Positions 18,147-27,774 of a stretch of DNA of 64,000 bases are shown here, piece by piece. The notes below the pieces were generated by a model. That model searched no databases. It was not told where the DNA came from and saw only the letters and a program-made list of their open reading frames with translations. The translations under genes and the position numbers were made by a program. How positions within the stretch are numbered: the first letter of the stretch is position 1; the number at the start of each line of letters is the position of its first letter. The stretch covers positions 186,001 through 250,000 of the forward strand of contig NZ_JBHSYO010000015.1 of assembly GCF_042662685.1 (NCBI RefSeq), given 5' to 3'. This DNA comes from Pseudobowmanella zhangzhouensis (lineage in GTDB: Bacteria > Pseudomonadota > Gammaproteobacteria > Enterobacterales > Alteromonadaceae).

Positions 18147-18523
18147 TAAGGTGGATTCAGCTAAAGTTTTCCTTGCTGAGCCTGTTCCTGTGTTAACCCC
18201 GTTATACGGGCAACGTTTATCCGGTTAAACCGGCTTTAAAAAAGTACAATCGATTTCAGGCGTAACTCACTGCTTCGTCAACTGCTCTACCAATTGCTCA
18301 GCCCGTGACAGATGTTCTGAGTATGGGTCTCCTCTTCTGTATCTGGCCTGCTCTTCAAGCTTAGTTCAGCATCCTTTAACAACTTGCCTGAATCGGCCAA
18401 CTCTTTAGAACAATAAAGCCTAAACAGTATGTGACCGATTATTCCGTAACCATTGCTATGCTTGACCTGACCCGCGCATTTGCGCTCAAATCCATCCGAT
18501 AACGGCTTTAATGGAAACACCAA
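18147..18523. other. Gene-poor 377-base gap with a frame-broken coding remnant
   Basis: The longest gap between fkpA and greB. On the minus strand two adjoining frames read like one helical protein: GIIGHILFRLYCSKELADS-KLLKDAELS in one frame continues as LEEQARYRRGDPYSEHLS, then RAEQLVEQLTKQ and stop in another (18359 down to 18267). The first part is loosely TPR-like. No intact start or frame joins them. It may be a decayed gene or chance; also a short GC hairpin (CCGGTTAAACCGG) near 18221. Function not assignable. Confidence 0.3.
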
Positions 18524-18997
18524 GTGAAAACCCCCCTTATTACCCGCAAAGGCTACGAACAGCTGCAACAAGAGCTTGATCATTTATGGCGCGTCGAACG
18601 ACCGGAAACCACCCGCAAAGTCGCATGGGCCGCCAGCCTCGGTGATAGAAGTGAGAACGCCGATTATCAATACAATAAGAAACGCCTGCGGGAGATCGAC
18701 AGACGGGTGCGCTATTTGCGTAAGTGCCTGGAAAATCTAAAGATCGTCGACTATTCGCCACAACAAGAAGGCCGGGTCTTTTTTGGCGCCACCGTTGAAA
18801 TCGAAAGCGAAGAGGGTCGCCAACTTACCCTCAAAATTGCCGGCTATGATGAAATATTTGGCCGGAAGGATGTGATCTCCATCGACTCACCAATGGCGCG
18901 TGCGTTGCTAAAGAAGCAGGTCGGTGACGAAGCGCTGGTGAAAACAGAAGCGGCCACCACCTATTGGTATATCAACGAGATTCGTTACGAATCGTAA
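18524..18997 (+). CDS. greB: Transcription elongation factor GreB
   Basis: Cleavage factor that rescues backtracked RNA polymerase, 157 aa. It has an N-terminal coiled-coil with the catalytic acidic tip (GDRSENADYQYNKKRLREIDRR) and a C-terminal FKBP-like domain (VFFGATVEIESEEG, DVISIDSPMARALLKKQVGDE). The basic patch and the LRKCLENLKIVD segment favour GreB over GreA. GTG start. In E. coli it adjoins tex; here an M1 peptidase lies between. Confidence 0.95.
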   Translation: MKTPLITRKGYEQLQQELDHLWRVERPETTRKVAWAASLGDRSENADYQYNKKRLREIDRRVRYLRKCLENLKIVDYSPQQEGRVFFGATVEIESEEGRQLTLKIAGYDEIFGRKDVISIDSPMARALLKKQVGDEALVKTEAATTYWYINEIRYES

Positions 18998-19097
18998 CGG
19001 TTTGTAACAACTAATTCGCCCCCACCAACGGCCAGCCTTTAGACATCTAAGCATAAATCACGCAGACTGACGGCGTCTAACATTTCAGGGCAAGGCT

Positions 19098-21683
19098 ATG
19101 AAAATCAGAAACTTACTAACTGGTGCCAGCATGTTGCTGGCAGCAAGCTGGGGAAGTTTGGTGCAGGCATCCGCTAGCGATGAAGTCTACCGACTACCAC
19201 AAACTATTCAGCCAACACTGCAAACTATCGACCTGACTGTCGATCCGGATAGTCCGGATTATCAGGGTGAGACCACCATCTCGCTGGATATTCAGCAGCC
19301 CACCGACAAAGTTGGCTTCTATAAAAAAGAATTAACAATCTTGTCTGCTGAATTGGTTAGCGAAGCCGGTACTATCCCACTCAGCATTGAAGAAGCCAGT
19401 AATGAAATTTTCTGGGCTAAAAGCAGCCAGACCATTGCCGCCGGGAAATATCAGTTCACTTTGCGTTTCGAAGGTAAGATTAATACCTCATCTGACGGCA
19501 TGTACCTATCAAATCACAACGGCCGTAATTACATCTTCACCCAATTTGAAGATATGGATGCACGCCGCGCATTCCCGTCATTCGATGAGCCAAGCTTCAA
19601 AATTCCTTATGAGCTAACCATTACTGCGCCGCAAAAACATACTGTGGTAGCCAATACCCCGGTTGAAACCACTGAACAGCATGACGGCTGGCAAACCGTG
19701 CACTTTATGCGTACTAAGCCAATGCCAAGTTACATCATTGCCTATGCGGTGGGTGAGCTAGATTCCATAGAAATTAACAATCTGTCGGTACCTGGGCGCA
19801 TTTATGCACCTAAAGGCGAGGCGGTGAAAACCTCTTTTATTGCCAAACATACCGCGGAAATCCTGCAGAATCTGGAAGCTTACTTCGGCATGCCCTATCC
19901 ATACCGCAAACTGGATTTGATTGCGGTACCCAACTTTACCTTTGGAGCAATGGAAAACGCCGGACTGGTAACGTTCCGCTCCGAATTACTGATTCTGGAT
20001 GAGCAGCCAAACCTGAATGAACGTGCCGCGCCGTTGATGGTCGTGGCTCACGAACTGGCCCACATGTGGTATGGCGATCTGGTGACGATGGCCTGGTGGG
20101 ATGACCTGTGGTTAAACGAAGCGTTTGCCAGCTGGATGGCATCACGGGTGATGACCAATCTGTATCCGGAACTGGGTTACCAAAACAACCTGAATCAGGA
20201 AGGTGCCTTCGGTCAGGATGCCAATCCTTTGGTGCGCCCAATCAAGAAAACGGTCAAAACCAGTGCCGATGTAATGGACGGCATGGGCCTTAATTACAGT
20301 AAAGGCGAAGCCGTATTACTGATGATTGAAGCCATGATTGGTGAGCAGGCGTTCCAAAAAGGTGTGCAAGCCTATATGCGCAAGCATGCCTGGCAAAACA
20401 CCGTGGCAGACGATCTGTGGAATGCACTGGCGGCCAACACAGATATCGATTTACCCGCACTAATGAAAACCTTCTTAACCCAGCCTGGTTATCCGTTAGT
20501 TAATATCACCGCTGATGGCAACGTGACTCAGAGCCGCTTTAAACTGGCCGGTGCTGAGGTGACAGAGCAATTATGGCACTTACCTTTACGCCTCAAGTTC
20601 AAAAAGGCAGGTAAAGTCCAGCGCCTGGATGTTTTGATGACTGAAAAGTCCGTACAAATCGATGCGATTAAAGGAGCGGATTGGGTTTATGCCGACGCTG
20701 ACGCCGTGGGCTATTACCGCTGGAACATTCCCGCTAACCAATTAAGCGCGTTGCTGGCCGATGTCGATCAACTTAATGAACGCGAGCGAAAAAGTCTGAT
20801 TTACGGCAGCAAGGCGTTAATGGATGCCGAACAACGTCAGCTTGATCAACACCTTCAGGTGATCTCTGCGATGGCAACCGATAACTCGCCAGAAGTCGTG
20901 CGTGCGGCATTTAACATTATCGCCCGCTTCGAATATCTGGTGAATAAAGCCAATAAGCAGGCATTTGCCAATTACATTGAAAGCATCGCGATGCCGTCTT
21001 TTGACCAGCTAGGCTTCCAGGTGCGCAGCAGCGATGACCGTGACACGATTAAACTGCGTGGCACCGTGCTACGTTTACTGGCCATGTACAGTAAAAACCC
21101 TGCCTTTATCGCGACTGCCACCACCCTCGCAGAAAAGTTTCTGACTGACCCAACCAGTGTTAACGTCGATCTGGCCAGCGTAGCCCTGGCAACGCGCGCC
21201 TTGAATGCTGAAAAACCTGCTGAGATCTTCAAGGAATATCAGGCAGCGTATATCGCCCAAACCGACGCCCGCCTGCGTGACGCTATCGCCTCCGGCATGG
21301 TGTTTGAGGACGAGAAAATTATCAACCAAGTGTTCGATATGAGCCTCAATCCGGCAGTCAGCCCAGCCAACGCAATGCGCTTCGTCTGGATGGGTATGGC
21401 TAAACTGGAAGATCGTGACCTGATGTATAAGTGGATGAATGCGAACTTTGACGCACTGAGTGCGCGCATTCCAGCCGCCTATCTTGGCCAGTTGCCACAG
21501 TTTATTGGCTCCAGCTGTTCAGAGCACAACCAACAATTGGCCAACGCTTTCTTTAAACCCTTAGTTGAGAAAGTCCCTGCCATGCAACGCAGTCTGGATG
21601 TCATGAACGAGTCCACTTCACAATGCATTAAAGTGAAGCAACAAAATCAGCCTGCATTTAATAAATACCTGCAATCGCTGTAA
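19098..21683 (+). CDS. Exported M1-family aminopeptidase
   Basis: Zinc aminopeptidase of peptidase family M1, 861 aa, with an N-terminal signal peptide (ending near LVQASA), so probably periplasmic. The substrate motif GAMENAG is near residue 284. The zinc site HELAH begins at residue 318, with the third ligand Glu in WLNEAF 18 residues further on. The long C-terminal half is an ERAP1-like helical domain. It likely trims peptides for nutrition. A strong terminator follows. It separates greB from tex, which are neighbours in enterobacteria. Confidence 0.93.
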   Translation: MKIRNLLTGASMLLAASWGSLVQASASDEVYRLPQTIQPTLQTIDLTVDPDSPDYQGETTISLDIQQPTDKVGFYKKELTILSAELVSEAGTIPLSIEEASNEIFWAKSSQTIAAGKYQFTLRFEGKINTSSDGMYLSNHNGRNYIFTQFEDMDARRAFPSFDEPSFKIPYELTITAPQKHTVVANTPVETTEQHDGWQTVHFMRTKPMPSYIIAYAVGELDSIEINNLSVPGRIYAPKGEAVKTSFIAKHTAEILQNLEAYFGMPYPYRKLDLIAVPNFTFGAMENAGLVTFRSELLILDEQPNLNERAAPLMVVAHELAHMWYGDLVTMAWWDDLWLNEAFASWMASRVMTNLYPELGYQNNLNQEGAFGQDANPLVRPIKKTVKTSADVMDGMGLNYSKGEAVLLMIEAMIGEQAFQKGVQAYMRKHAWQNTVADDLWNALAANTDIDLPALMKTFLTQPGYPLVNITADGNVTQSRFKLAGAEVTEQLWHLPLRLKFKKAGKVQRLDVLMTEKSVQIDAIKGADWVYADADAVGYYRWNIPANQLSALLADVDQLNERERKSLIYGSKALMDAEQRQLDQHLQVISAMATDNSPEVVRAAFNIIARFEYLVNKANKQAFANYIESIAMPSFDQLGFQVRSSDDRDTIKLRGTVLRLLAMYSKNPAFIATATTLAEKFLTDPTSVNVDLASVALATRALNAEKPAEIFKEYQAAYIAQTDARLRDAIASGMVFEDEKIINQVFDMSLNPAVSPANAMRFVWMGMAKLEDRDLMYKWMNANFDALSARIPAAYLGQLPQFIGSSCSEHNQQLANAFFKPLVEKVPAMQRSLDVMNESTSQCIKVKQQNQPAFNKYLQSL

Positions 21684-21713
21684 CCGGCGATTACTGCAGA
21701 ACTGATTCTATCA

Positions 21714-21750
21714 AACTGCCGGGAGTGCTAAACTCGCCGGCAGTTTTTTT
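21714..21750 (+). terminator. Rho-independent terminator of the M1 aminopeptidase gene
   Basis: Outer stem AACTGCCGG (21714-21722) / CCGGCAGTT (21737-21745), an inner stem GAGT/ACTC around GCTAA, and a T-run to 21750. It lies 30 bases after the stop and ends about 30 bases before the tex start. Confidence 0.9.
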
Positions 21751-21781
21751 ATGTTTATTCATCCTCATTACGAGTTTTTTC

Positions 21782-24082
21782 ATGATCATACAAACTATTG
21801 CTGCGGAGCTGCAGGTTAAGCCCGAACAGGTTGATGCGGCAGTTAACTTGCTTGATGGTGGCGCCACCGTCCCGTTTATTGCCCGTTACCGTAAAGAAGC
21901 CACCATGGGGCTGGACGATGCGCAACTGCGTACCCTGGAACAGCGTCTGGGCTATCTGCGCGAACTGGAAGATCGCCGTCAGGTTATCCTCAAGTCCATT
22001 TCCGAACAGGAAAAATTGACGCCGGAATTGGCCAAACAAATCGGGCAGGCCAGCAGTAAGACTGAGTTAGAAGATTTATACCTGCCGTACAAACCAAAGC
22101 GGCGCACTAAAGGGCAAATCGCGATTGAGCAGGGTTTGGGCCCATTGGCCGATGCACTGTTTGCCAATCCCATGCTCGAGCCTGAATCCGAAGCCAGCAA
22201 GTATTTAAGCGATGATGTCAGCGACACCAAAGCGGCGCTGGATGGCGCGAAGTTTATTCTGATGGAGCGTTTTGCCGAGGATGCCGCCTTGTTGCAAAAG
22301 GTCCGGCATTATTTGAGTGGCCACGCCTTTATCAGCAGTAAAGTGGTATCTGGCAAAGAGCAGGAAGGCGCTAAATTTGCCGATTACTTCGAGCATAGCG
22401 AGAAGCTGCTTAAAACCCCTTCTCACCGCGCGCTGGCCATGTTCCGCGGCCGCAATGAAGGCGTATTACACGTGTCTATGGATGCCGATCCGGGCGCCGA
22501 GCAGCCAGTTCGTCAGTCCCACTGTGAACAAATTATTGCCGATCATCTGGGCCTGAAATTTAGCAACCGACCAGCGGATAGCTGGTTACACAGCGTGGTG
22601 CAATGGACCTGGAAGATTAAGATCCAACTGCATATGGAAACCGAGCTGTTTTCTACCCTGCGCGAACAGGCAGAACAGGAAGCCATCGCGGTATTCGCGA
22701 AAAACCTCAATGACTTGTTGATGGCCGCACCGGCAGGCCCGAAAGTGACCATGGGGCTGGATCCGGGCTTACGCACAGGAGTCAAAGTGGCCGTCGTGGA
22801 TGCCACCGGCAAGGTGGTCGACACCAACACCATCTATCCCCATGCTCCGCAGAATCAGTGGGACAAAGCGCTTCGTACACTCGTCGCACTGTGCCAACAG
22901 CATAAAGTCCAGTTAATCAGTATTGGTAACGGGACCGCCTCACGGGAGACCGATAAGCTGGCCGGTGAATTGGTCAAAGCCTTACCGGAATTGCGTTTAA
23001 ATAAAATCATGATCAGCGAAGCGGGCGCCTCGGTGTATTCCGCATCCGAGCTGGCGTCCAATGAATTGCCCGATTTAGATGTTTCTCTGCGCGGCGCGGT
23101 ATCCATTGCCCGACGTTTGCAGGACCCACTGGCTGAACTGGTAAAAATCGAGCCCAAAGCCATTGGGGTTGGCCAATATCAACATGACGTCAGCCAAAGT
23201 CAGTTAGGCAAATCGCTGGACGCCGTAGTAGAGGATTGTGTAAACGCCGTTGGTGTTGATTTAAATACCGCATCGGTCAGCTTACTCAGTCACGTATCCG
23301 GTCTGAACAAAACGCTGGCGCAAAACATTGTGCGCTACCGTGACAGCCACGGTGCGTTTAATGAGCGTAAAGCCTTGTTAAACGTCGAGCGTCTGGGACC
23401 CAAAGCCTTTGAACAGGCGGCTGGTTTCCTGCGTATCGCCAACGGTAACAATCCACTGGATGCCTCGTCTGTGCACCCGGAAGCTTATCCAGTGGTAGAA
23501 AAAATCGTGCAAAACACCGGTGCTGCGGTGAACGATTTAATTGGTAACACTGAGCTACTGAAAAAGCTTAAACCAGAGCAGTTTACCGATGAACACTTTG
23601 GGGTGCCGACTGTGCGTGACATCCTCAAAGAACTGGATAAACCCGGTCGCGACCCTCGTCCGGAATTCAAAACCGCCAGTTTTAAAGAAGGCGTAGAAAA
23701 AATCTCTGACCTGAAACCCGGCATGATTCTGGAAGGCGTGGTGTCCAACGTGGCGAATTTTGGTGCGTTCGTGGATGTAGGTGTGCATCAGGATGGCTTA
23801 GTGCATATTTCGGCGATGACCAACAAATTTATCTCCGATCCGCGCGAAGTCGTGAAGGCTGGAGATATCGTCAAAGTCAAAGTGCTGGAAGTGGATGTTC
23901 AGCGTAAACGTATTTCCTTTACGATGCGCATGGATGACGAGGTCATGGCTAGTGCTAAGCCTACAGGTAAACCCGCACCTAAAGCGCTACAACACCAGCC
24001 GAAGCGCGAGAGATCGGCGCCGCCAGCCAATACCGCGTTTGGCAATGCGTTTGCTGAGGCCTTCGCGAAAGCGAAAAAGTAA
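21782..24082 (+). CDS. tex: RNA-binding transcription accessory protein Tex
   Basis: Large nucleic-acid-binding protein (YhgF/Tex), 766 aa from the [10 protein letters not shown] start. The frame extends upstream only through the preceding terminator. Domains in order: helical N-terminus ([17 protein letters not shown]), YqgF/RNase H-like domain ([19 protein letters not shown]), helix-hairpin-helix ([17 protein letters not shown]), and a C-terminal S1 domain ([18 protein letters not shown]). The last 60 residues are a basic, Ala/Pro-rich tail. Strong conservation makes this secure. Confidence 0.96.
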   Translation: MIIQTIAAELQVKPEQVDAAVNLLDGGATVPFIARYRKEATMGLDDAQLRTLEQRLGYLRELEDRRQVILKSISEQEKLTPELAKQIGQASSKTELEDLYLPYKPKRRTKGQIAIEQGLGPLADALFANPMLEPESEASKYLSDDVSDTKAALDGAKFILMERFAEDAALLQKVRHYLSGHAFISSKVVSGKEQEGAKFADYFEHSEKLLKTPSHRALAMFRGRNEGVLHVSMDADPGAEQPVRQSHCEQIIADHLGLKFSNRPADSWLHSVVQWTWKIKIQLHMETELFSTLREQAEQEAIAVFAKNLNDLLMAAPAGPKVTMGLDPGLRTGVKVAVVDATGKVVDTNTIYPHAPQNQWDKALRTLVALCQQHKVQLISIGNGTASRETDKLAGELVKALPELRLNKIMISEAGASVYSASELASNELPDLDVSLRGAVSIARRLQDPLAELVKIEPKAIGVGQYQHDVSQSQLGKSLDAVVEDCVNAVGVDLNTASVSLLSHVSGLNKTLAQNIVRYRDSHGAFNERKALLNVERLGPKAFEQAAGFLRIANGNNPLDASSVHPEAYPVVEKIVQNTGAAVNDLIGNTELLKKLKPEQFTDEHFGVPTVRDILKELDKPGRDPRPEFKTASFKEGVEKISDLKPGMILEGVVSNVANFGAFVDVGVHQDGLVHISAMTNKFISDPREVVKAGDIVKVKVLEVDVQRKRISFTMRMDDEVMASAKPTGKPAPKALQHQPKRERSAPPANTAFGNAFAEAFAKAKK

Positions 24083-24090
24083 CCCAATAA

Positions 24091-24120
24091 AAAAAGCCGC
24101 TGATAACAGCGGCTTTTTTA
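24091..24120. terminator. Bidirectional terminator between tex and the alpha/beta hydrolase gene
   Basis: Perfect 8-bp stem AGCCGCTG/CAGCGGCT (24095-24102, 24107-24114) with loop ATAA, an A-run on the left and a T-run on the right. It can end transcription from both sides. The stop codon of the minus-strand gene (24118-24120) lies inside the T-run. Confidence 0.9.
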
Positions 24121-24798
24121 TTCGGGCAGTTTGTTGATGAACTCCTGAATTACTCTTGCAGCCCCCTCAGCATTTGTCTGCAACAAAAAATGTGGGCCTG
24201 ACAAACCAACGACCTGAATATTACTGAATACCTGCCTGAATTCATTAGACTTTTGTGATGGTACTAATTTGTCGTTTTTTGCCACCAGACACAGCGCTGG
24301 AATATCGCTTCTGGACTTCAATCCATCCAAATGCGCAAGCGCAGCTAATCTTTTTCTCAAAGTATCAGGTTGAACGTCATCCATTACCCTTTTAAACAGC
24401 GACAACTGCTCATCGGACGCATTATTTCCCCACATAAACAATTTCAGGAAAACCTTTGAGACCGGCCACATGGCTATTTTCGATAGAGGTAAATACTTCG
24501 CAATATTTACCAAAAACGGACGAGGACAGGAAAGAAAAGATGCTGCAAAAATCACTGCTTTAATATTGCTGTGATTTTCTAAAAGCTTTAACGCGATTCC
24601 CCCAGAAAAAGATTCAGCTAACACGATGCAATCAGTCTTGGGTAATTGTCGGGACACAAATGCAGCGAGTGACGTGTAACTTTGATCCCCGCATTGCGGC
24701 AGCACGATTGCAAAAGATTCGTTGTAATCAAGCTTATCTATAAATTCATCAAAAAGACGAGACGTGCCATCCATACCTGGCAATAAAACTAATTTCAT
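24118..24798 (-). CDS. Small alpha/beta hydrolase of unknown substrate
   Basis: 226-aa single-domain alpha/beta hydrolase. The N-terminal LPGMDGTSRLFDEF contributes the oxyanion strand. The nucleophile Ser lies in LAESFSGG, the acid Asp is likely in VAKNDKLV and the His in GPHFLLQTN. An AAGGA SD precedes the ATG. Compared with its neighbours the gene is visibly AT-richer and uses more A/T-ending codons, which may mean acquisition by transfer (inference). Substrate not predictable. Confidence 0.78.
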   Translation of the reverse strand: MKLVLLPGMDGTSRLFDEFIDKLDYNESFAIVLPQCGDQSYTSLAAFVSRQLPKTDCIVLAESFSGGIALKLLENHSNIKAVIFAASFLSCPRPFLVNIAKYLPLSKIAMWPVSKVFLKLFMWGNNASDEQLSLFKRVMDDVQPDTLRKRLAALAHLDGLKSRSDIPALCLVAKNDKLVPSQKSNEFRQVFSNIQVVGLSGPHFLLQTNAEGAARVIQEFINKLPE

Positions 24799-24843
24799 TT
24801 CCTTGAACTCAGAGTCAATAAATTAGACGAGTGAATGTTTATA

Positions 24844-25851
24844 TCAAGCAGTTAAACTCAGACTCTGGGTCTTAGCCTCAGCCACATTGGCGTAGTAGTT
24901 TTCAATTCTCAGCGCGCGCTGAGCTAATTCAGCTGGCACTTCGCGCGGACTTTCCAGCGACACCTCGGCGCCACCCGCTTCCGCAACCGGATCCGGCTCG
25001 GATTTCAGGCTACGACGGGGGGATTGCGCGCTAACTTCCGCACCACCCGCTTCGGCTACCGGATCATCCTGCTCAAGAGAGCGGCGTGGTGGGCTGGCAT
25101 TGCCAGACACCACAATATCTTCTAGCGACGGGCCTGGCCCCTGCTGATCCACTGCATCAGGATTGAAAACCTGATTAAACACCTGCTCCCGTTCGGCTTG
25201 GGCCTCACGAACCAAGTCCGCTCTGGCTTCTGCCGCTAGTTGCGTGGCTTCGGCGGCAACACGCAAATCAGCTGGCGATGGCTCTGCCGGCGCTAATGCC
25301 GCTGAGCGCACCTGCTGCATTTTACGAATGGTGTCTTCCGGGGTATCTTCGGCAGAAATATCGATGGAAACTTCACCGCCTACGGCATAACGCTTGCCGT
25401 CCGGCCCCTGTTCAAATTCGTATTGTGGTGCACCGGCATGCTCACCGCCGGTATTGGCATGCGCTTGTTCGTGCGCACGGACCTCGGCATCACGTTTCTC
25501 TAATTGCTCAATCTCACGTGCTTCAGCCTGTTGCTGACGCTGCTGCTCTGCGTCTTGCTTTCCGGCACTGGGATCATTGGCATTGTCCTGATTATTGCCA
25601 TCAGCCTGCTGCCCCTGAGGATTAACCTGTTGCTGTGCCGTAGGCTTTTCATAAACCACAGGTTGTGGTGCCTGGCCGGGTTGGCGAACACGATCTGACT
25701 CTGAACCCAAACCACTTTCCGCCGCAGAATTTTCACTCTGCGAAGGCTGCGGGATCACTTCTTTTTGCTGATTGTCACGGCGGATCTGATCGGTGTTCAG
25801 ATTGCTGTTGCTGTAGGGAATCGCCGTATGTAGCGGCGTTACAATGTTCAT
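24844..25851 (-). CDS. SprA-related putative metalloprotease (HExxH)
   Basis: 335-aa protein with a central domain of the SprA-related / CJM1_0395 type: an HEQAH motif at residues 127-131, then TGGEHAGAPQYEFEQGPDGKRY (broken here only by wording) and GGEVSIDISAEDTPEDTIRKM. HExxH implies zinc, but protease activity has not been shown for the family as far as I know. Residues 30-125 are Gln/Asn-rich and disordered. Residues 255-301 hold two copies of a PRRSL...DPVAEAGGAEVS unit. No signal peptide is apparent. It is five bases downstream of the flagellar-rod-like gene and probably co-transcribed with it. Confidence 0.72.
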   Translation of the reverse strand: MNIVTPLHTAIPYSNSNLNTDQIRRDNQQKEVIPQPSQSENSAAESGLGSESDRVRQPGQAPQPVVYEKPTAQQQVNPQGQQADGNNQDNANDPSAGKQDAEQQRQQQAEAREIEQLEKRDAEVRAHEQAHANTGGEHAGAPQYEFEQGPDGKRYAVGGEVSIDISAEDTPEDTIRKMQQVRSAALAPAEPSPADLRVAAEATQLAAEARADLVREAQAEREQVFNQVFNPDAVDQQGPGPSLEDIVVSGNASPPRRSLEQDDPVAEAGGAEVSAQSPRRSLKSEPDPVAEAGGAEVSLESPREVPAELAQRALRIENYYANVAEAKTQSLSLTA

Positions 25852-25856
25852 CGCCG

Positions 25857-26180
25857 TTACGCCAGCTCGTCAATAATCCGGCCAATGGTTTCACTGGCGG
25901 TGCCGACGACTTTCAGATTGGCTTCGGCGTTGCGTTGGTTTACCGCCAGCGAGACCAGGTTATCGGTCAGATTGTCACTGCCGATACCTCTAATCAGGTC
26001 ACCGGTCAGGCCAAGTTGCTGGGTAGCAACGTCACCTAGCAATTGGGTGGTGTCGCGCGGTTGCGCGCTGCTATTAGCGATAGATACCGCAGCTTGAGTG
26101 ATATTATTGGACGCAGTTTGAAAGCCCTGATAACCACTCAGGAATGCTGAATTCAGATTGTTCGAGAGATTCACTGCCAT
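25857..26180 (-). CDS. Small flagellar rod/hook-like protein
   Basis: 107-aa protein whose two ends resemble flagellar axial proteins. The N-terminal SGYQGFQTASNNITQAAVSIAN is like the SNNIAN region of rod and hook proteins, and the C-terminal VSLAVNQRNAEANLKVVGTASETIGRIIDEL is like the rod C-terminal helix. The middle domain of true rod proteins is missing. No other flagellar axial gene is nearby. It is followed at five bases by the HExxH protein, which suggests a shared job. Confidence 0.65.
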   Translation of the reverse strand: MAVNLSNNLNSAFLSGYQGFQTASNNITQAAVSIANSSAQPRDTTQLLGDVATQQLGLTGDLIRGIGSDNLTDNLVSLAVNQRNAEANLKVVGTASETIGRIIDELA

Positions 26181-26251
26181 AACTCACTACCCCCTTTCAC
26201 CTCATGGCTAATTATTAACCAATTTGACAAAAATGAGAAGTCTGCTCCGCG

Positions 26252-27040
26252 TTATTGCGCCTGACACTCAAGCAACCAGTCACAGAATTCTTCGCTGTGG
26301 GAAATAAACGGTGCATGGGAAGCATGAGGAAACAGTTTCAGCCGTGCGCCGGGATAACAGGCGGCAATATCATCCATCGCTTTGTGTGGTACCAGGGTAT
26401 CTAAACGGCCGAATATCAGTTCAACCGGCAAACACAGCGCAGATACAGCGTTACGCAGATCGCAGGTTTCCAGCAAATCCAGTCCCTTTTGCAGGGTTTG
26501 TTTGGTTGGTACCGGGCGTGATTGCACTGCCGCACTGATAATTTTGACATCCTGCCGGGCCGATTCGCTGCCCATGGCCTGAATCGCTAAAAAACGATGC
26601 AGGGTTTTGCCTACATCGGCAGTTAGTTGCGCCGCGAACATCTCCAGAATTGCGGGCTGGATCCCATGCCAGGGCGGCTGTGCTGTAAATTTGGGTGAAG
26701 TGGCCAACAACAGCAGGCGCGCGAGTTTCACTTTGCCTCGCAATGCCAATTGATTAGCAATCAGTCCGCCCATCGACCAGCCCATTAACCAGGCGTTGTC
26801 AGGCACCGCGTCTTCCAGCATTGCGGCCAATGAATCTAATTGATAATCGGCGGGAAGGATATTTACGTTGTCCCCAAAACCGGGCAAATCGATAAGGTGT
26901 AAGCGAAACCTGGCCTGTAATGGCGCAATAATCGGTGCCCACACACCGCTGTTTACTCCCCAGCCATGCAGCAGCACCAGATCCTGTCCCTGACCGCAGC
27001 GGGTTACGTGTAATCCAGAAGGAAGTTGTACTTTTTGCAT
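26252..27040 (-). CDS. bioH: Pimeloyl-ACP methyl ester esterase BioH
   Basis: Alpha/beta hydrolase that frees pimeloyl-ACP from its methyl ester in biotin synthesis. The start MQKVQLPSGLHV gives 262 aa, close to E. coli BioH; the frame is open much further but into the comF region. VLLHGWGVNSGVW supplies the oxyanion hole; Ser89 is in GWSMGG; Asp is in FGRLDTLVP; His is in HASHAPFISH. It is divergent from comF with 47 bases between starts, as in E. coli bioH-gntX. Confidence 0.92.
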   Translation of the reverse strand: MQKVQLPSGLHVTRCGQGQDLVLLHGWGVNSGVWAPIIAPLQARFRLHLIDLPGFGDNVNILPADYQLDSLAAMLEDAVPDNAWLMGWSMGGLIANQLALRGKVKLARLLLLATSPKFTAQPPWHGIQPAILEMFAAQLTADVGKTLHRFLAIQAMGSESARQDVKIISAAVQSRPVPTKQTLQKGLDLLETCDLRNAVSALCLPVELIFGRLDTLVPHKAMDDIAACYPGARLKLFPHASHAPFISHSEEFCDWLLECQAQ

Positions 27041-27087
27041 GTGAGTCACTTTACTTAATGCGGGGGCCAAGTGTAGGGAAAACGCCC

Positions 27088-27774
27088 ATGGAATTGAAGA
27101 GCATAGTGAACTGGTTAAACCGCGCGTTACCGCACAACTGCCTGTTGTGCCACCAGAGCGCGGATGCATTGTTATGCCATACCTGCAAAGGTGATTTGCC
27201 CCTGTATGACTTACCCGCCGAGCAGTTTGATTTATTGCGCAATCCGGGCATTGCCAAACATCTGCCCGCCATGCAGGTGGAGCGATTGTGCTGCTTAAGT
27301 CCCTACCAATGGCCATTCGACATGTGGCTCAGTGGATTGAAATTCAAACGACATCAATTACCCGCCAACGTGCTGACAGCATTGTTCGCCGAGCAACTCA
27401 GAGAGCATCCCCAATTACCCGAGGTCATCGTACCGGTTCCCCTGCATTACCGGCGCTATCTGCTTCGACATTTTAATCAAAGCCTGCTGCTGGCCACTGC
27501 ACTGTCCAGGATAATCGGTGTTCCGGTGGCCAGTGACTATCTCAGCCGCCAACGCGCTACTGCGGCACAAACCCACCTTAGCGGCGCACAACGCAGACGC
27601 AATCTGAAAAAAGCCTTCACGCTTCACAGGCCATTGCCACACAGCCACATCGCGCTGTTGGACGATGTGATTACCACCGGCAGTACGCTAGCCGAATTGG
27701 TAAAAACCCTGCAAAGCCATCAGCCCGACCTGCGCATCGAGCTGTGGGCATTCGCTATCAGTTTGAAGCAGTAA
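27088..27774 (+). CDS. comF: ComF/GntX family phosphoribosyltransferase-like protein
   Basis: 228-aa protein of the ComF family, needed for DNA uptake or for use of DNA as a nutrient in relatives. An N-terminal double zinc ribbon (CLLC ... CHTC) is followed by a type I phosphoribosyltransferase domain with EVIVPVPLHYRR, the RQRATAAQTHLSGAQRR stretch and the PRPP loop VALLDDVITTGST (seen as LLDDVITTGSTL). The start MELKSIVNWLN is preferred to longer in-frame starts that would overlap bioH. It converges on the M14 gene with a 17-base overlap. Confidence 0.9.
   Translation: MELKSIVNWLNRALPHNCLLCHQSADALLCHTCKGDLPLYDLPAEQFDLLRNPGIAKHLPAMQVERLCCLSPYQWPFDMWLSGLKFKRHQLPANVLTALFAEQLREHPQLPEVIVPVPLHYRRYLLRHFNQSLLLATALSRIIGVPVASDYLSRQRATAAQTHLSGAQRRRNLKKAFTLHRPLPHSHIALLDDVITTGSTLAELVKTLQSHQPDLRIELWAFAISLKQ

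Noticed and set aside
18287..18583. 98-codon minus-strand frame as an intact gene
   Set aside because: It starts antisense within greB, lacks an SD, and only its middle looks coding; treated as a possible remnant instead.
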